Below the pieces are notes generated by a model. The model saw only the letters and a program-made list of their open reading frames with translations. It was not told the origin of the DNA and did no database searches. DNA of 64,000 nt from Gracilibacillus kekensis (GTDB taxonomy: Bacteria > Bacillota > Bacilli > Bacillales > Amphibacillaceae): contig NZ_FRCZ01000001.1 in NCBI RefSeq assembly GCF_900143085.1, forward strand, positions 434,001-498,000, written 5' to 3'. This document shows, piece by piece, positions 43,455 through 53,480 of this stretch (position 1 is its first letter; each line of letters starts with the position of its first letter). The position numbers and the translations under genes are program-made.

Positions 43455-44876
43455 ATGCCTGCAATAACAGGAGATATCTATGTTAATCGATTAAAAAAAT
43501 TAAATGTGAATCTTTGGCATAATGGACATAAAGTGAAGGATATTCTGAACCATACTGCATTCAAAGGAGTGATCAAAAGTCAAGCCTCTCTTTATAACTT
43601 ACAACACAAAAAGGATTTTATGACTTATCGCTCACCCGTAACAGGCCATCCGTTTGGCGTCTCCTATCTGCCACCCGTTACCAAGGAAGATCTTTTCCAA
43701 CGAAGAAAAATGGTGCAAGAATGGGCAAAGTTAAGTGGTGGCATGCTTGGCAGAAGCCCGGATTATATGAATACGATACTTATGACGTTTGCTTCATCTG
43801 CTAAACTACTTAAAGGAAAACTGAATTGCTTCCCACAACATCTCATTGATTTTTACGAAGAGGCAAGAGAAAGAGATCTCTCCTTTACACATACTTTTAT
43901 CAATCCACAAGTCAATCGCTCGGTCCTTTACTTTGAAGATTCAAAAGAGCCGATAGCTGCAAAAATTGTGGATGAAACAAAGGAAGGCATCGTTATTAAA
44001 GGAGCACGCTTACTGGCAACTCAAGGTGGGCTTACAGATGAGATTATCGTTTTCTCTCCAGGCGGCATCACGGATAAAGCATACGCCTTTGCCTTTGCAA
44101 TTCCAAGCGATACAAAGGGATTAAAGTTTATTAGCAGAGATTCCTTTGTTGCTGGTGAGTCTTCGTATGATTACCCACTCAGCTCGAGGTTTGAAGAATC
44201 TGATAGTTTGGTAGTATTTGATGATGTCATCGTTCCATGGGATCGCGTATTTTTTTACCACAATATTGAAATATCAAATACGTTTAAAAATGAAAGTGCT
44301 TTTCTTCCGTTTACATTACATCAAATTGTCAGTAGGCAAATTATTAAAACAGACTTTTTAATAGGAATTGCAGAATCCATTGTGGATGCGATTAATATTC
44401 AGGAGTATCCCTATGTGCAGGAAATGATGGCAGAAATGATTAACGTTCTCGAAACGATGGAGGCACTTGTAATAAAAGCGGAAGTCTATGCAGAAACGGA
44501 TGAATTTAATTTGATGCGACCTGAGCTTTCCCCATTACAAGTAGCAACAGCTCTTTATCCAAAAGTCTATGCTCGCCTAACAGAAATCATCCAATTATTA
44601 GGTTCTAGCGGATTAGTATCGATCCCAACCGAGGCAGACTTCGAATCTGAGATAAAATCCGATTTAGAGCAATACTTACAAAGTGCGACATTAGAAGCAA
44701 AAGACCGAGTACAATTATTTCGACTCGCATGGGACGCCACCATGAGTGCATTCGGGAGCAGACAAACACAATACGAACGCTTTTTCCTCGGAAACCCCAA
44801 CCACCTTTCCCGAGAACTCTACAAACATTACGACCTCAAAAAACAGACAGATTATGTCAAACGGTTTTTGGGGTGA
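43455..44876 (+). CDS. 4-hydroxyphenylacetate 3-hydroxylase (HpaB) family protein
   Basis: The 473-residue protein begins 'MPAITGDIYVNRLKKLNVNLW' and has 'RSPVTGHPFGVSYLPP', 'LGRSPDYMNTILMTFAS', 'FINPQVNR' and 'FDDVIVPWDRVF', all typical of the flavin-dependent HpaB oxygenases (YoaI-like in Bacillus). The fold resembles acyl-CoA dehydrogenases. It would hydroxylate an aromatic substrate using reduced flavin from a separate reductase, which is not encoded here. The last codons are A/C-ending to an odd degree, and the stop TGA is the first three bases of REP copy B. AAGGGG precedes ATG 43455. Confidence 0.92.
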   Translation: MPAITGDIYVNRLKKLNVNLWHNGHKVKDILNHTAFKGVIKSQASLYNLQHKKDFMTYRSPVTGHPFGVSYLPPVTKEDLFQRRKMVQEWAKLSGGMLGRSPDYMNTILMTFASSAKLLKGKLNCFPQHLIDFYEEARERDLSFTHTFINPQVNRSVLYFEDSKEPIAAKIVDETKEGIVIKGARLLATQGGLTDEIIVFSPGGITDKAYAFAFAIPSDTKGLKFISRDSFVAGESSYDYPLSSRFEESDSLVVFDDVIVPWDRVFFYHNIEISNTFKNESAFLPFTLHQIVSRQIIKTDFLIGIAESIVDAINIQEYPYVQEMMAEMINVLETMEALVIKAEVYAETDEFNLMRPELSPLQVATALYPKVYARLTEIIQLLGSSGLVSIPTEADFESEIKSDLEQYLQSATLEAKDRVQLFRLAWDATMSAFGSRQTQYERFFLGNPNHLSRELYKHYDLKKQTDYVKRFLG

Positions 44877-44904
44877 AACAGTGGGGACGGTTATTCCTGT
44901 TTCA
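44874..44904 (+). repeat. REP-like hairpin element, copy B (forward)
   Basis: TGAAACAG and CTGTTTCA enclose TGGGGACGGTTATTC. Its first three bases are the HpaB stop codon, and its last base abuts the stop codon of the convergent RAYT gene at 44905-44907. It separates two convergent genes with no other sequence. Confidence 0.92.
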
Positions 44905-45696
44905 TTACGCTCTATGAATCAGACTAACAGAAACTCCTAAAATTCTTGAGCCTTGACGTTGAGACAGACCTTCTATTTCTTTAACTTTTCGCAAAAGGTC
45001 GTCTCGTTCGCTTTTAGGTAAACTTTTTACTTGTGCAAGATTTCTAGTACCAAGAACTTCTTTTATTTTATCCCTTGCTTCTTCATCCGTTAAACGTCGC
45101 CCCTTTTCAGCCTGATTTTCAAAACAACTATCATTATTGTTTTGTTCGTTAAACTTACGAAAATCCTCTACTGCAATTGCTTTATTACCTGAAAACAACT
45201 TCAGAACCGAATCACTATCAAGTAAATGCTGATAATAACAGCCTTTATCATAGTAGCCGGAGCAACTACTCCAGGTCCAATCCTCTACACGAGATACAAG
45301 TCCCGCTTTCATCGAATTCTGATGAATATATCTCAAAACCGTCATGAAGTACCGCTTCGTTTCTACGTTTTCACTTCGATAGCGATCTTGAAAAAGGTGT
45401 CCAGTTGTGTTGTATTTCCTGTTATAATAATGGACATAACTGACCTCAATACGTTTCATTGTTATCGAAAGCTCTTCCTTACCTTCTTTTATAAGTAAGT
45501 GGGCATGGTTATTCATAAGACACCATGCAAAAATATTGAATTCTAATTGCTTTTTATATTTGATTATCGTATCCAAAAATCTCATATTGTCTTCATCGTC
45601 ATGAAAGATTTCTTGCTTATTAGCACCTCTAAGCATGACATGATAGATACCTGTTTTACTTTTCTTTCTAGCTTGACGAGGGATTTTAATCACCAC
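44905..45696 (-). CDS. REP-associated tyrosine transposase (RAYT, Y1 family)
   Basis: The 263-residue protein has a Y1/HUH transposase domain. 'MLRGANKQEIFHDDEDNMRFL' is followed by 'CLMNNHAHLLIK' with the HUH histidines at 64 and 66, a Tyr cluster at about 87-91, and 'TTGHLFQDRYRSE'. A C-terminal helical domain ('RRLTDEEARDKIKEVLG', 'GLSQRQGSRILGVSVSLIHR') resembles a DnaA-like HTH. This is the RAYT plan, known to act on REP hairpins in other bacteria. It is flanked by inverted REP-like copies B and C. The GTG start at 45696 has no clear ribosome site, so the exact start is uncertain. Confidence 0.92.
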   Translation of the reverse strand: MVIKIPRQARKKSKTGIYHVMLRGANKQEIFHDDEDNMRFLDTIIKYKKQLEFNIFAWCLMNNHAHLLIKEGKEELSITMKRIEVSYVHYYNRKYNTTGHLFQDRYRSENVETKRYFMTVLRYIHQNSMKAGLVSRVEDWTWSSCSGYYDKGCYYQHLLDSDSVLKLFSGNKAIAVEDFRKFNEQNNNDSCFENQAEKGRRLTDEEARDKIKEVLGTRNLAQVKSLPKSERDDLLRKVKEIEGLSQRQGSRILGVSVSLIHRA

Positions 45697-45943
45697 ATTT
45701 ACATAACATATTTTTTAAAGGCATTCCGCTGAAGGTCACAACAGTTTAGTTTTTCATATTTGGATAAAAAAAGATAAGTCGTTAAAGAAAAAGGTGGAAA
45801 TGGGGCACTTGAGAGGGCTCAAATATTTGCTACATCGTGAGTTTGTCCAAAGGCTTGCACACATACATATATTTCTACAAAATCACTAAAAATCCTTCCT
45901 AAAGTTCAAACTTTCAAGAAGGATCTCAAAAATATCTCAAAAG
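45697..45943. other. Non-coding region upstream of the RAYT gene with a hairpin
   Basis: No gene is seen. At 45892-45924 ATCCTTC/GAAGGAT with inner AAAGT/ACTTT forms a two-part hairpin. It could be a terminator remnant or a transposase recognition structure. Confidence 0.45.
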
Positions 45944-45972
45944 TGAAACACGAGAACCGTCCCCGTGTTTCA
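45944..45972 (-). repeat. REP-like hairpin element, copy C (reverse)
   Basis: Read on the minus strand, TGAAACACG and CGTGTTTCA enclose GGGACGGTTCT. It lies about 20 bases before the AraC start codon, just upstream of that gene's ribosome site. Its right flank is the most strongly G/T-biased DNA in the window. Confidence 0.92.
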
Positions 45973-45994
45973 CCCGTGCTGAAAGGTTGATTAT

Positions 45995-47209
45995 ATGAAG
46001 TGGGATGAGTTGGTTTCTTTTGTTGATGAGTTGATGGGTGGGTTGTTTTCGCTTAGGGTGTTGGTTTTGGATGCTGATCTTGAGGGTTTGTGGGAGGATT
46101 ATGGGGAGCAGTTGCCTTTATTTTTGTCTGCTCGTCAAAAGCGGCAAATGACAAGTAAGTTGACTACGCTTCCAAGTCAGGAGATGATTACTCATTATAA
46201 GGATTCTTTGATGATGAACTATATTGTTTTTTATGCTGATCCTGAGTATATTATTGTTTTCGGACCATTTATTGAACAAGAAATTACCAAGGAAATAGCG
46301 GAGGAGTTAATGCAGGAGAATCATTTTCCTATTTCCTATTCGTTAGCTTTTTATACCTATTATGAATCCCTGCCCGTTTGTCGAAGTACCGAATTACTTT
46401 TTGTCGCAAAAACTATTATCAACAAGCTGTTCCACACGAAATCTGACCCTATCGTCAAAGAAATTGTATTAGAAAAGGCAGATCAATCATTAGATAAAGA
46501 CACCGAACAAAAAGATTATGCCGAATCAATCATGCCCTTATTAGAAAAAAGGTATGAAGTGATCAACCAATTGTATTTAGAAGTTCAATATGGAAATACT
46601 TCGAAGGCCATTGAGCATCATCTCACTCTTAAGAAACATTTAAAAGTGATTAAACGTAACCGTAATCCATTACGTAATCAGAAAAATCTGGCTTTCGTTC
46701 ATAATACCCACCTCCGGATTGCTAGCGAGCAAGCGAGTGTACATCCGATTTATCTGGACTCCATTTCTAATCATTATGCAATTCTGATTGAAGCATCGAC
46801 TAATGTTTCCGAATTGGAGCAATTAGGTATAGAGATGATTAAAGAATACTGTCGTCTTGTTAAAAAATACAGTTTACGAATTTTCTCACCACTCGTTCGA
46901 AAAGTAGTGAACTACATACAACTTCACTTAAGTGATGAGCTGACATTAGATCAATTAGCTACATATACTGGTGTGAGTACATCTCACTTATCACGTACCT
47001 TTAATAAGGAGGTACATGAATCGATTCCTAATTATATTAATCATGCTCGTGCGGATAAAGCCGCTCAAATGCTTGAGTTCAGCCAGCATTCTGTACAAGA
47101 GGTTGGAGAATATGTTGGCTTCTATGACCTCAATTACTTTACAAAAGTTTTTAAAAAATATTATTACATGCCTCCAGCCCATTATCAAAAGAAACATTCT
47201 TATTATTAA
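45995..47209 (+). CDS. AraC-family regulator, next to GH3/GPH pair
   Basis: The 404-residue protein has an N-terminal sensing region and a C-terminal AraC double helix-turn-helix ('ELTLDQLATYTGVSTSHLSRTFNKEV', then 'VQEVGEYVGFYDLNYFTKVFKKYY'). It is convergent with the GH3/GPH operon and is its likely regulator. The first 41 codons all end in G or T, a run not seen elsewhere in the gene, and the amino acids look normal. GAAAGG precedes ATG 45995, and REP copy C ends just upstream. Confidence 0.9.
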   Translation: MKWDELVSFVDELMGGLFSLRVLVLDADLEGLWEDYGEQLPLFLSARQKRQMTSKLTTLPSQEMITHYKDSLMMNYIVFYADPEYIIVFGPFIEQEITKEIAEELMQENHFPISYSLAFYTYYESLPVCRSTELLFVAKTIINKLFHTKSDPIVKEIVLEKADQSLDKDTEQKDYAESIMPLLEKRYEVINQLYLEVQYGNTSKAIEHHLTLKKHLKVIKRNRNPLRNQKNLAFVHNTHLRIASEQASVHPIYLDSISNHYAILIEASTNVSELEQLGIEMIKEYCRLVKKYSLRIFSPLVRKVVNYIQLHLSDELTLDQLATYTGVSTSHLSRTFNKEVHESIPNYINHARADKAAQMLEFSQHSVQEVGEYVGFYDLNYFTKVFKKYYYMPPAHYQKKHSYY

Positions 47210-47215
47210 CCTAAA

Positions 47216-47246
47216 AAGAAGGGATAGCACAATGCTACCCCTTCTT
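47216..47246. terminator. Bidirectional terminator
   Basis: AAGAAGGGATAGCA and TGCTACCCCTTCTT form a 14-bp stem with one mismatch, with A and T tracts outside. It lies between the convergent AraC and GH3 genes. Confidence 0.87.
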
Positions 47247-47249
47247 TTA

Positions 47250-49274
47250 TTAATAAGATATACCATATCCAAAACCATACGCATTCCCTTGCTTATCACG
47301 ATACACGTAGTCTTTTCCTTTAGCAGAGCCTGGAATATCTCCTGGACTATTATCGAGAGCCTTTTGATCTGCAGGGATCGTAAACGGCAACTTTCCTGTT
47401 GGATGATATTTGCCACGAAGGACATCCATTAAAGGCTCATATTTAATACCAAATGTACTAAATACGGCACTTGCACCTGATTCCACCTCGCCGATTAACC
47501 ATGGATTCGTCATATTAATTCCTACAATCGCAGGCACTCTTTTTTCAATTTCCTTTATCCGCGCAACATCCACACCCGTTTCTGTTCCTAACGCAACTGA
47601 TAATGGTTGATCCGGACGATCAGCTACAGGGGTAGGAGACACAAGTAATAAAGCATCTGTCGCTTCCTCCAGATTGTCTGTTACGATTAGGTCTGGCTCG
47701 TGATTCTGGATCGCTTCTTTTAACTTGTCGCTTTCCTCTTTCGCTCCATCCTTTTGAAAAACTTCCACATATAGCTTCATATCTTTTAATTGCGCATCTT
47801 TTATAGGTAATGTCTCTTGATCATTTCTTAATAAGACGAACGATTGACGATGTGCTTGATCCGCTAATTTCTGGGATTCCTTACTTTTTGCTACTGCTTG
47901 GGCATGTTGCTCGTCAACATATGGATTTTCAAATAAACCTAATTCCATGATTTCCGTCAATAGATATGTCACCGAATGATCCAATTTATCTTCACTAACA
48001 TAACCTTGTTCAACAGCGCTCAATAAAGTAGAAGGATCCGCCTCATCTGAAAACATATGAACACCTGTTTCAATTGCCTTCGCATATCTTTCCTCTGCAG
48101 ATAAGTGCTCTACCCCCCACGGCATCATATTAATAATGCCGGTATCTGAATTTATATACCCTTTAAATCCTAGTTCTTTCCGCAAAACACCCTGTATAAT
48201 CGCTTTATTATAAGCAAAACCAATCTCTTCAAAAGCTTGATCTTCTTTCAATTGTTGCGCGCTATGCTGATTACTAGGATAAGAATAGTAAGGCATAATC
48301 GAAGAAGTTCCTGCTTCCACTGCCGCTCGAAACGGTGGTATGTGATAGCGATACAGGCTTCCTTCTGTCGGATACGGGTTAAAACTGCCCCACGGATAAT
48401 GTGGGTCATGCCCTTTATGTCGTGCCCCACCGCCTGGAAAATGTTTCGTTGTCATCGAAACACTAGTTTCTCCTAATTTTGCACCTTGAAAACCTGTGAT
48501 CACGGAACGGATCATTTTTGAAACAAGATCAGGATCTTCACCAAAAGTGCCATTATAGCGCATCCAGAGTGGATCTGTCGCTATATCAGCCATATAACCA
48601 TACATTTTATGAAGACCAGAAGCTCGCCATTCTTTCGCAGCAATTTCAGCGAATTCCTTCACCAACTTTTCATCATTAGTAGCAGCTAGACCTAGTTCAC
48701 CAGGCCAAATTGAAAACTGTCCAGACGCTTCCATCATTCCGTGATACAAATAACCGATATGATTTCTGGGGTTGGATACCATCACAGCAGGAATTCCTAA
48801 CCTCGAGCTTTCCGCAACCTCTTGAATCTTATTCGTCCATGTCGCTAAATCCTTTGCTTTTGGATTGTCACGAACAATAAAATACCTCAAATTTAAATCA
48901 AGTATCCCTTTTGTTGTTCCCGCATTGTATAACAATGGCTTTGGTAGCTCATAATTATCATCTCCTGGTTTAGAGAAAGGGTGTGTTTTTAATACGACAT
49001 CTGTTTCGTTTAATAAGCCCGTTTCATCTGTTTCTTTCAACTTGTTTTCTCCAGGGATCTTAGCGGAGTTCGGCATATATTGAGACGATACCATCATTAA
49101 TCCGGCTTTCTCTTCCAAAGTCATGCGTGACACGAGATCCTTCACTCTTTCTTCAATTGGAAGCTCCCAATTTTCATACGGATCCAGAACGCCATTTCCA
49201 TTTAAATCACGGAACTGTTTGCCATTAACGGTGATCATATCTTTTACTCTCGTTGTTACTTTTTGAGTATGCAT
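47250..49274 (-). CDS. GH3 family beta-glycosidase
   Basis: The 674-residue enzyme begins with a Ca-type 'DLNGNGVLDPYENWELPIEERVKDLVSRMTLEEKAG' N-terminus, then the GH3 TIM barrel with 'TKHFPGGGARHKGHDPHYPW' and 'GYINSDTGI' near residue 376 (the Asp is the nucleophile). An alpha/beta sandwich domain follows, ending 'KLPFTIP...YGFGYGISY'. It lacks a signal peptide and so works in the cytoplasm, probably on beta-glucosides or beta-xylosides. GAGGAGGAG precedes ATG 49274. It is co-transcribed with the GPH symporter just upstream. Confidence 0.93.
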   Translation of the reverse strand: MHTQKVTTRVKDMITVNGKQFRDLNGNGVLDPYENWELPIEERVKDLVSRMTLEEKAGLMMVSSQYMPNSAKIPGENKLKETDETGLLNETDVVLKTHPFSKPGDDNYELPKPLLYNAGTTKGILDLNLRYFIVRDNPKAKDLATWTNKIQEVAESSRLGIPAVMVSNPRNHIGYLYHGMMEASGQFSIWPGELGLAATNDEKLVKEFAEIAAKEWRASGLHKMYGYMADIATDPLWMRYNGTFGEDPDLVSKMIRSVITGFQGAKLGETSVSMTTKHFPGGGARHKGHDPHYPWGSFNPYPTEGSLYRYHIPPFRAAVEAGTSSIMPYYSYPSNQHSAQQLKEDQAFEEIGFAYNKAIIQGVLRKELGFKGYINSDTGIINMMPWGVEHLSAEERYAKAIETGVHMFSDEADPSTLLSAVEQGYVSEDKLDHSVTYLLTEIMELGLFENPYVDEQHAQAVAKSKESQKLADQAHRQSFVLLRNDQETLPIKDAQLKDMKLYVEVFQKDGAKEESDKLKEAIQNHEPDLIVTDNLEEATDALLLVSPTPVADRPDQPLSVALGTETGVDVARIKEIEKRVPAIVGINMTNPWLIGEVESGASAVFSTFGIKYEPLMDVLRGKYHPTGKLPFTIPADQKALDNSPGDIPGSAKGKDYVYRDKQGNAYGFGYGISY

Positions 49275-49291
49275 TTCTTCTCCTCCTCGTT

Positions 49292-50755
49292 TTATCTGTC
49301 ACTTTTCTCTGTTTTTTTCATATCTGAGATCACTTGTTGAATTTCCTCCATTTTTGTATGATCCAATGGATAGAATCTCAACGCAATCAATGAAATCATC
49401 CATCCGAATATCGGAACACCAAACATCAAAATTAACGTAGTAATTAATAATGGTTGCGTCAGCGCCTCTCCTACTTGAGGAAATTCATCTTTATAACCGA
49501 TAAAACCAACTGCTAAACCTACAATCACTGGTGCTAACGAGGACATCACCTTGTCAATTAGCGAGAAAGCTGTCCCGATCATACCAGGGACATATCTTCC
49601 AGACTTGTAGGTTTCATAATCTGCTACATCAGCAATCATTGGCATCACAAGAGGTGTAGTCAATTTTTCAATACCTTGCAGAATACTGTAAGCGATTAAG
49701 AAAATAATCGTGGTAAAGCCCAAATTATTAAGCGTGACTGTGCCTGGGTCGACCATTAAGAAAAATATAAATAAAAAGGCTGCCGAAAGAATCCCTATCC
49801 AAGTTGCTTTAACGAGAGCACTTTTCAACCCTGTTTTTGTTGCAATATTTACACCTAAAAAAGTAATCAAAATGGCAGGAATAACGGTTATCGCTGACAT
49901 TGTCCCACTTAACGCATAATCCCCAATCATAATACCGAAGAACATGACATATACTGCAGGCTGCCTCATCACCATTACTGTAATTTTATCGGTAGATGCT
50001 GCAAGCACTAACATTTGAAGTGCTCGATTACCTTTTAAAATCGGCCAATAATCACGAAATCTTGTTTTCACATTGTTTTTCGATAAGCCGAAGTATTCTT
50101 TTCGGTCTTTTTGCCAGATCGCTATCGTTGCCAAAATGGTAAACAAGCCGGATAGAGCAATTCCATACATGTTTAATTCAGCAAAAAGCTCCATCGTAAA
50201 ATCTCCATGTTTCTCCATTAAATAATTTGCAACGAAGATCTGACCACCAGTGAAAATACCAATACCATAGATCGAATCATATATAGTGAATAAGGGACGT
50301 TGCTTAGGATGGTTCGTTAATACCGTTTGTGCTGCCTTTGTACACGCAGTCTGTAGAGTATAACCAATAATGTAGACACCGTACATTAATGCAAAGAAAA
50401 TTAATTGCATTGACTCAGGTAATAAATGCGTTACATTGTAAATGATTAAGACAGAACCAGCTAAAATGATGTTACCGACAATCATGAGAGGTCTGAATTT
50501 ACCAAATCTCCCTTCTGTCTTATCGATAATAAAGCCAATAATCGGATCGGTAACCGCATCAAACACCCTGCTTCCCCCGATAATTGCACTCGCTGCTACA
50601 ACTGCCAATCCGGCAATCCCAGTCACATAGTACGATACAAAACCAATAATAAATAAATAAAGATTGGTAGCGCTATTATTTAAGGCAAATAAGCCAATCT
50701 TCCACCATTTAGAGGTATTGTAATTTGTTTGATTATCCAACGTTATTTCTGACAT
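49292..50755 (-). CDS. GPH-family sugar:cation symporter
   Basis: The 487-residue protein has 12 membrane helices and the MelB/XynB-like N-terminus 'ALNNSATNLYLFIIGFVSYYVTGIAGL' with 'GGSRVFDAVTDPIIGFIIDKTEGRFGKFRP', the GPH signature. It imports glycosides with a cation (Na+ or H+) and supplies the GH3 enzyme encoded next to it. GAGGGGGAAG precedes ATG 50755. A TGAAAACACTTTCA palindrome upstream (near 50791) is one base off a cre box. Confidence 0.93.
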   Translation of the reverse strand: MSEITLDNQTNYNTSKWWKIGLFALNNSATNLYLFIIGFVSYYVTGIAGLAVVAASAIIGGSRVFDAVTDPIIGFIIDKTEGRFGKFRPLMIVGNIILAGSVLIIYNVTHLLPESMQLIFFALMYGVYIIGYTLQTACTKAAQTVLTNHPKQRPLFTIYDSIYGIGIFTGGQIFVANYLMEKHGDFTMELFAELNMYGIALSGLFTILATIAIWQKDRKEYFGLSKNNVKTRFRDYWPILKGNRALQMLVLAASTDKITVMVMRQPAVYVMFFGIMIGDYALSGTMSAITVIPAILITFLGVNIATKTGLKSALVKATWIGILSAAFLFIFFLMVDPGTVTLNNLGFTTIIFLIAYSILQGIEKLTTPLVMPMIADVADYETYKSGRYVPGMIGTAFSLIDKVMSSLAPVIVGLAVGFIGYKDEFPQVGEALTQPLLITTLILMFGVPIFGWMISLIALRFYPLDHTKMEEIQQVISDMKKTEKSDR

Positions 50756-51407
50756 ATCGCTTCCCCCTCTTTGTATTTTTCTATACTTTTGAAAACACTT
50801 TCATTAATCAGAAAAAAATATAGCAGATCCTCTGATTTCTGATAACGCTTACTGAAACTCAGTATAACAACTCGAAATTTAACTAATTAGAAATATTTTG
50901 ATCAAATACAGTTTATTTTGATTAATAAAGATTTTTTTATGAGTATGCTTTATCACTTCTGAAAAAAATATTAGGAAAATATCTAGTAATGTGTTTACTA
51001 CATTCGTAAACGGAAGAAATGAAATTTAAACTTTCCCATCTCCATATGATGCTTTGCCAACTCAACAATTTAGCAAAATGATGTGACAATAGGACATGTT
51101 GTTGGCGAAAATAGTTACAATTTGTGCTTACTTGTCGATTTTTAGGGTATCTATTAGTTATATAGAAGGATACAAAGGTATGTTGCTTAAATCTATTTAT
51201 GGTTCATAAATACATACTTCAAACTTTGTTATGTTATTATTAAGTCTATTGAAAGAGACTTATAATGATAAAATTTACCCAATTCATTTGGATTTTTGAT
51301 AAAAGAGTTGTTAAGACCAATCATTATACTTAAAAGAAAGATTATAGATTTTTCAGCGTTAGTTACGCATTACAATTATTGTCTATCAAGAGAGGGGTTA
51401 CATCGCG
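50756..51407. other. Long non-coding region between divergent GPH and MHYT genes
   Basis: About 650 bases contain no supported gene. Near the symporter gene are a cre-like palindrome (TGAAAACACTTTCA) and a GATAACGCTTACTG stretch that are both one base off the CcpA consensus. The rest is AT-rich with no clear hairpin. Confidence 0.5.
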
Positions 51408-53391
51408 TTGGAAGCAGAATATAATTATTACTTGGTTACACTATCTATTATTATTGCCATCATTTCCTCCTATTCAGCACTTAGCATCACTTCGAGAATC
51501 TCAAATACAAAAGGGAAGAGTCGAATTTTCTGGTTGGCATCTGGTTCTATCGTAATGGGAGCAGGTGTATGGTCAATGCATTTCATTGGCATGCTAGCCT
51601 ATCACATACATGATGCAGTAGAATATGATATTTTCATAATATTGCTTTCGATGTTTGCAAGTATAGGTTCCTCATTTATCGCCTTTTACATAACGATGCC
51701 TAAAATAATTAATCGAAACAAAATTTTATTTGGCGGATTATCTATGGGTAGCGGCATCGTCACTATGCATTTTGGGCATGGAAGCGATGATTATGGAAAC
51801 AGAGATCACTTATCAGACATTTAAAGTGATTTTGTCGATTATGATTGCCTTTATCGCTTCATATGCAGCTTTATTCCTGTTTACACGTTTTCGTAATCAT
51901 ACTACTATAAGTTGGACGAAGTGGTTATCAGCTATTTTAATGGGATTGGCTATTTGCGGGATGCACTATACGGGGATGAGTGCTACTACATTTCAAACTA
52001 CAGAGGACATGAACATCAGTCGCATTCGATTAATATATTTTTATCGTTTGGTGTGATCGTTACAATCTTCCTTATCATTATAGTTTCATGGGTTGCCATG
52101 TTTTTCGATCGTTATGTATTAGAGAAAATGGCCTATCGAGATTCATTAACAAACTTATATAATAGAAACGAAATGAACCTTTTTTTAAACAAACAATCAA
52201 TAGGTCAAAAACCAGGAGTGTTATATTTAGATATTGATCATTTTAAAGCAATTAATGACACATTAGGACATGACACGGGTGATTTATTATTAACAAAAAT
52301 AGGAGAACAATTAAAAAAATGGGAGAAGGATCAAGTTATACCGTATCGAATAGGTGGGGATGAGTTTTTAATAATAACAAAGGATCAAGACTTATCAGCT
52401 TTAGAGCAATCGGCTCACTCCTTACTAGAACAAATTAAGCAGTCTTTTCACATAGAGGGCAATGAGCTTTATGTTACTGGAAGTATTGGAATTGTAGTTG
52501 GTTCCAATGAAGAATCTGACCACACTAAATTGCTGAGAGCTGCAGATACAGCAATGTATGTAGCCAAAAAGAAAGGGAAAAATCAATTCTCTGTCTATAC
52601 GACACAAATGGGACTAAAAGAAGTAAGGAAAATGGAGTTAGAAAAAGATTTGCAAAAAGCTTTAAAAGATAACCAATTTTATATGGAGTATCAACCGAAA
52701 TGGAACGTCAAAACGAATACTTTATACGGTTTCGAATCCTTGATCCGTTGGAAACACCCACGTTTAGGGATTATTTCACCAAGGGAATTTATACCAATAG
52801 CAGAAGAAACAGGTTTAATTATACCTTTGACTAGGTGGACGTTAGAAGAAGCAACAAAGCAATGCAAAGTCTGGCACTCACAGGGTATTATTCAGCCAGT
52901 AGCTGTGAACATCTCCAAATCTGTTCCATACGGGCACACTATATAATTTAATTGCTTCCATTTTAGAAAAAAATAATTTAGATCCAACATATTTAGAACT
53001 AGAAATTACTGAATCCATGATGTTGCAGGATTTAAGTGATATTATAAAACAACTGGAAGCGATTCAAGCACTTGGAGTAAAAATATCAATGGATGACTTT
53101 GGAACAGGTTATTCCTCCTTAGGGTTACTGGATGTCTTACCGATACAAGCCGTGAAATTAGATAGAATTTTCACAATGGATATTGAGAATCCCAGTAAGC
53201 GTGCGATTATTCAGGCAATTATTCTATTAGCAGAATCACTAGAATTAGACGTCATTGCAGAAGGCGTCGAAATCGAGAAAGAAATCGACCACCTAACAAA
53301 ACTAGGCTGCTTCGTCATGCAAGGCTATTATTATAGCAAACCACTAAAAACAGAAAACATCAAAGACTGGTCATTCAAGACACCAGTGTGA
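51408..53391 (+). pseudogene. MHYT-GGDEF-EAL signalling gene with three frameshifts
   Basis: The pieces together encode a membrane c-di-GMP enzyme. The TTG start 51408 has AGAGGGG. An MHYT sensor has three MH(F/Y)xGM motifs, then GGDEF ('RIGGDEFLI' intact) and EAL ('FESLIRWKHP', 'DDFGTGYSSL', 'VKLDR') domains. Frame breaks lie at about 51772 (two T lost from a T run, changing MHFLGM), about 52040, and about 52917 (two bases lost before TTCCATACG, where EAL proteins have N-I-S-x-x-x-F). Active-site motifs are preserved, so decay is recent or partly sequence error. The stop TGA is the start of REP copy D, and the last 43 codons are mostly A/C-ending. Confidence 0.88.
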
Positions 53392-53418
53392 AACGCCGGG
53401 GACGGTTCTTTTGTTTCA
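53389..53418 (+). repeat. REP-like hairpin element, copy D (forward)
   Basis: TGAAAC and GTTTCA enclose GCCGGGGACGGTTCTTTT. Its first three bases are the stop codon of the GGDEF-EAL gene. It forms an inverted pair with copy E, 28 bases away. Confidence 0.9.
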
Positions 53419-53446
53419 TTCTTTTATCATAAAATCTAGCGTAGAA

Positions 53447-53475
53447 TGAAACAGCAGAACCGTCCCCATGTTTCA
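53447..53475 (-). repeat. REP-like hairpin element, copy E (reverse)
   Basis: On the minus strand TGAAACATG, GGGACGGTTCT and GTTTCA follow the shared design. It ends five bases before the stop codon of the transporter-like gene at 53481. With copy D it makes a head-to-head pair like the REP doublets of other bacteria. Confidence 0.9.
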
Positions 53476-53480
53476 CCATT

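Noticed and set aside
50780-50860. TGAAAACACTTTCA and GATAACGCTTACTG upstream of the GPH symporter as cre boxes.
   Set aside because: Each has a mismatch in the conserved part of the consensus, so they were noted but not called.
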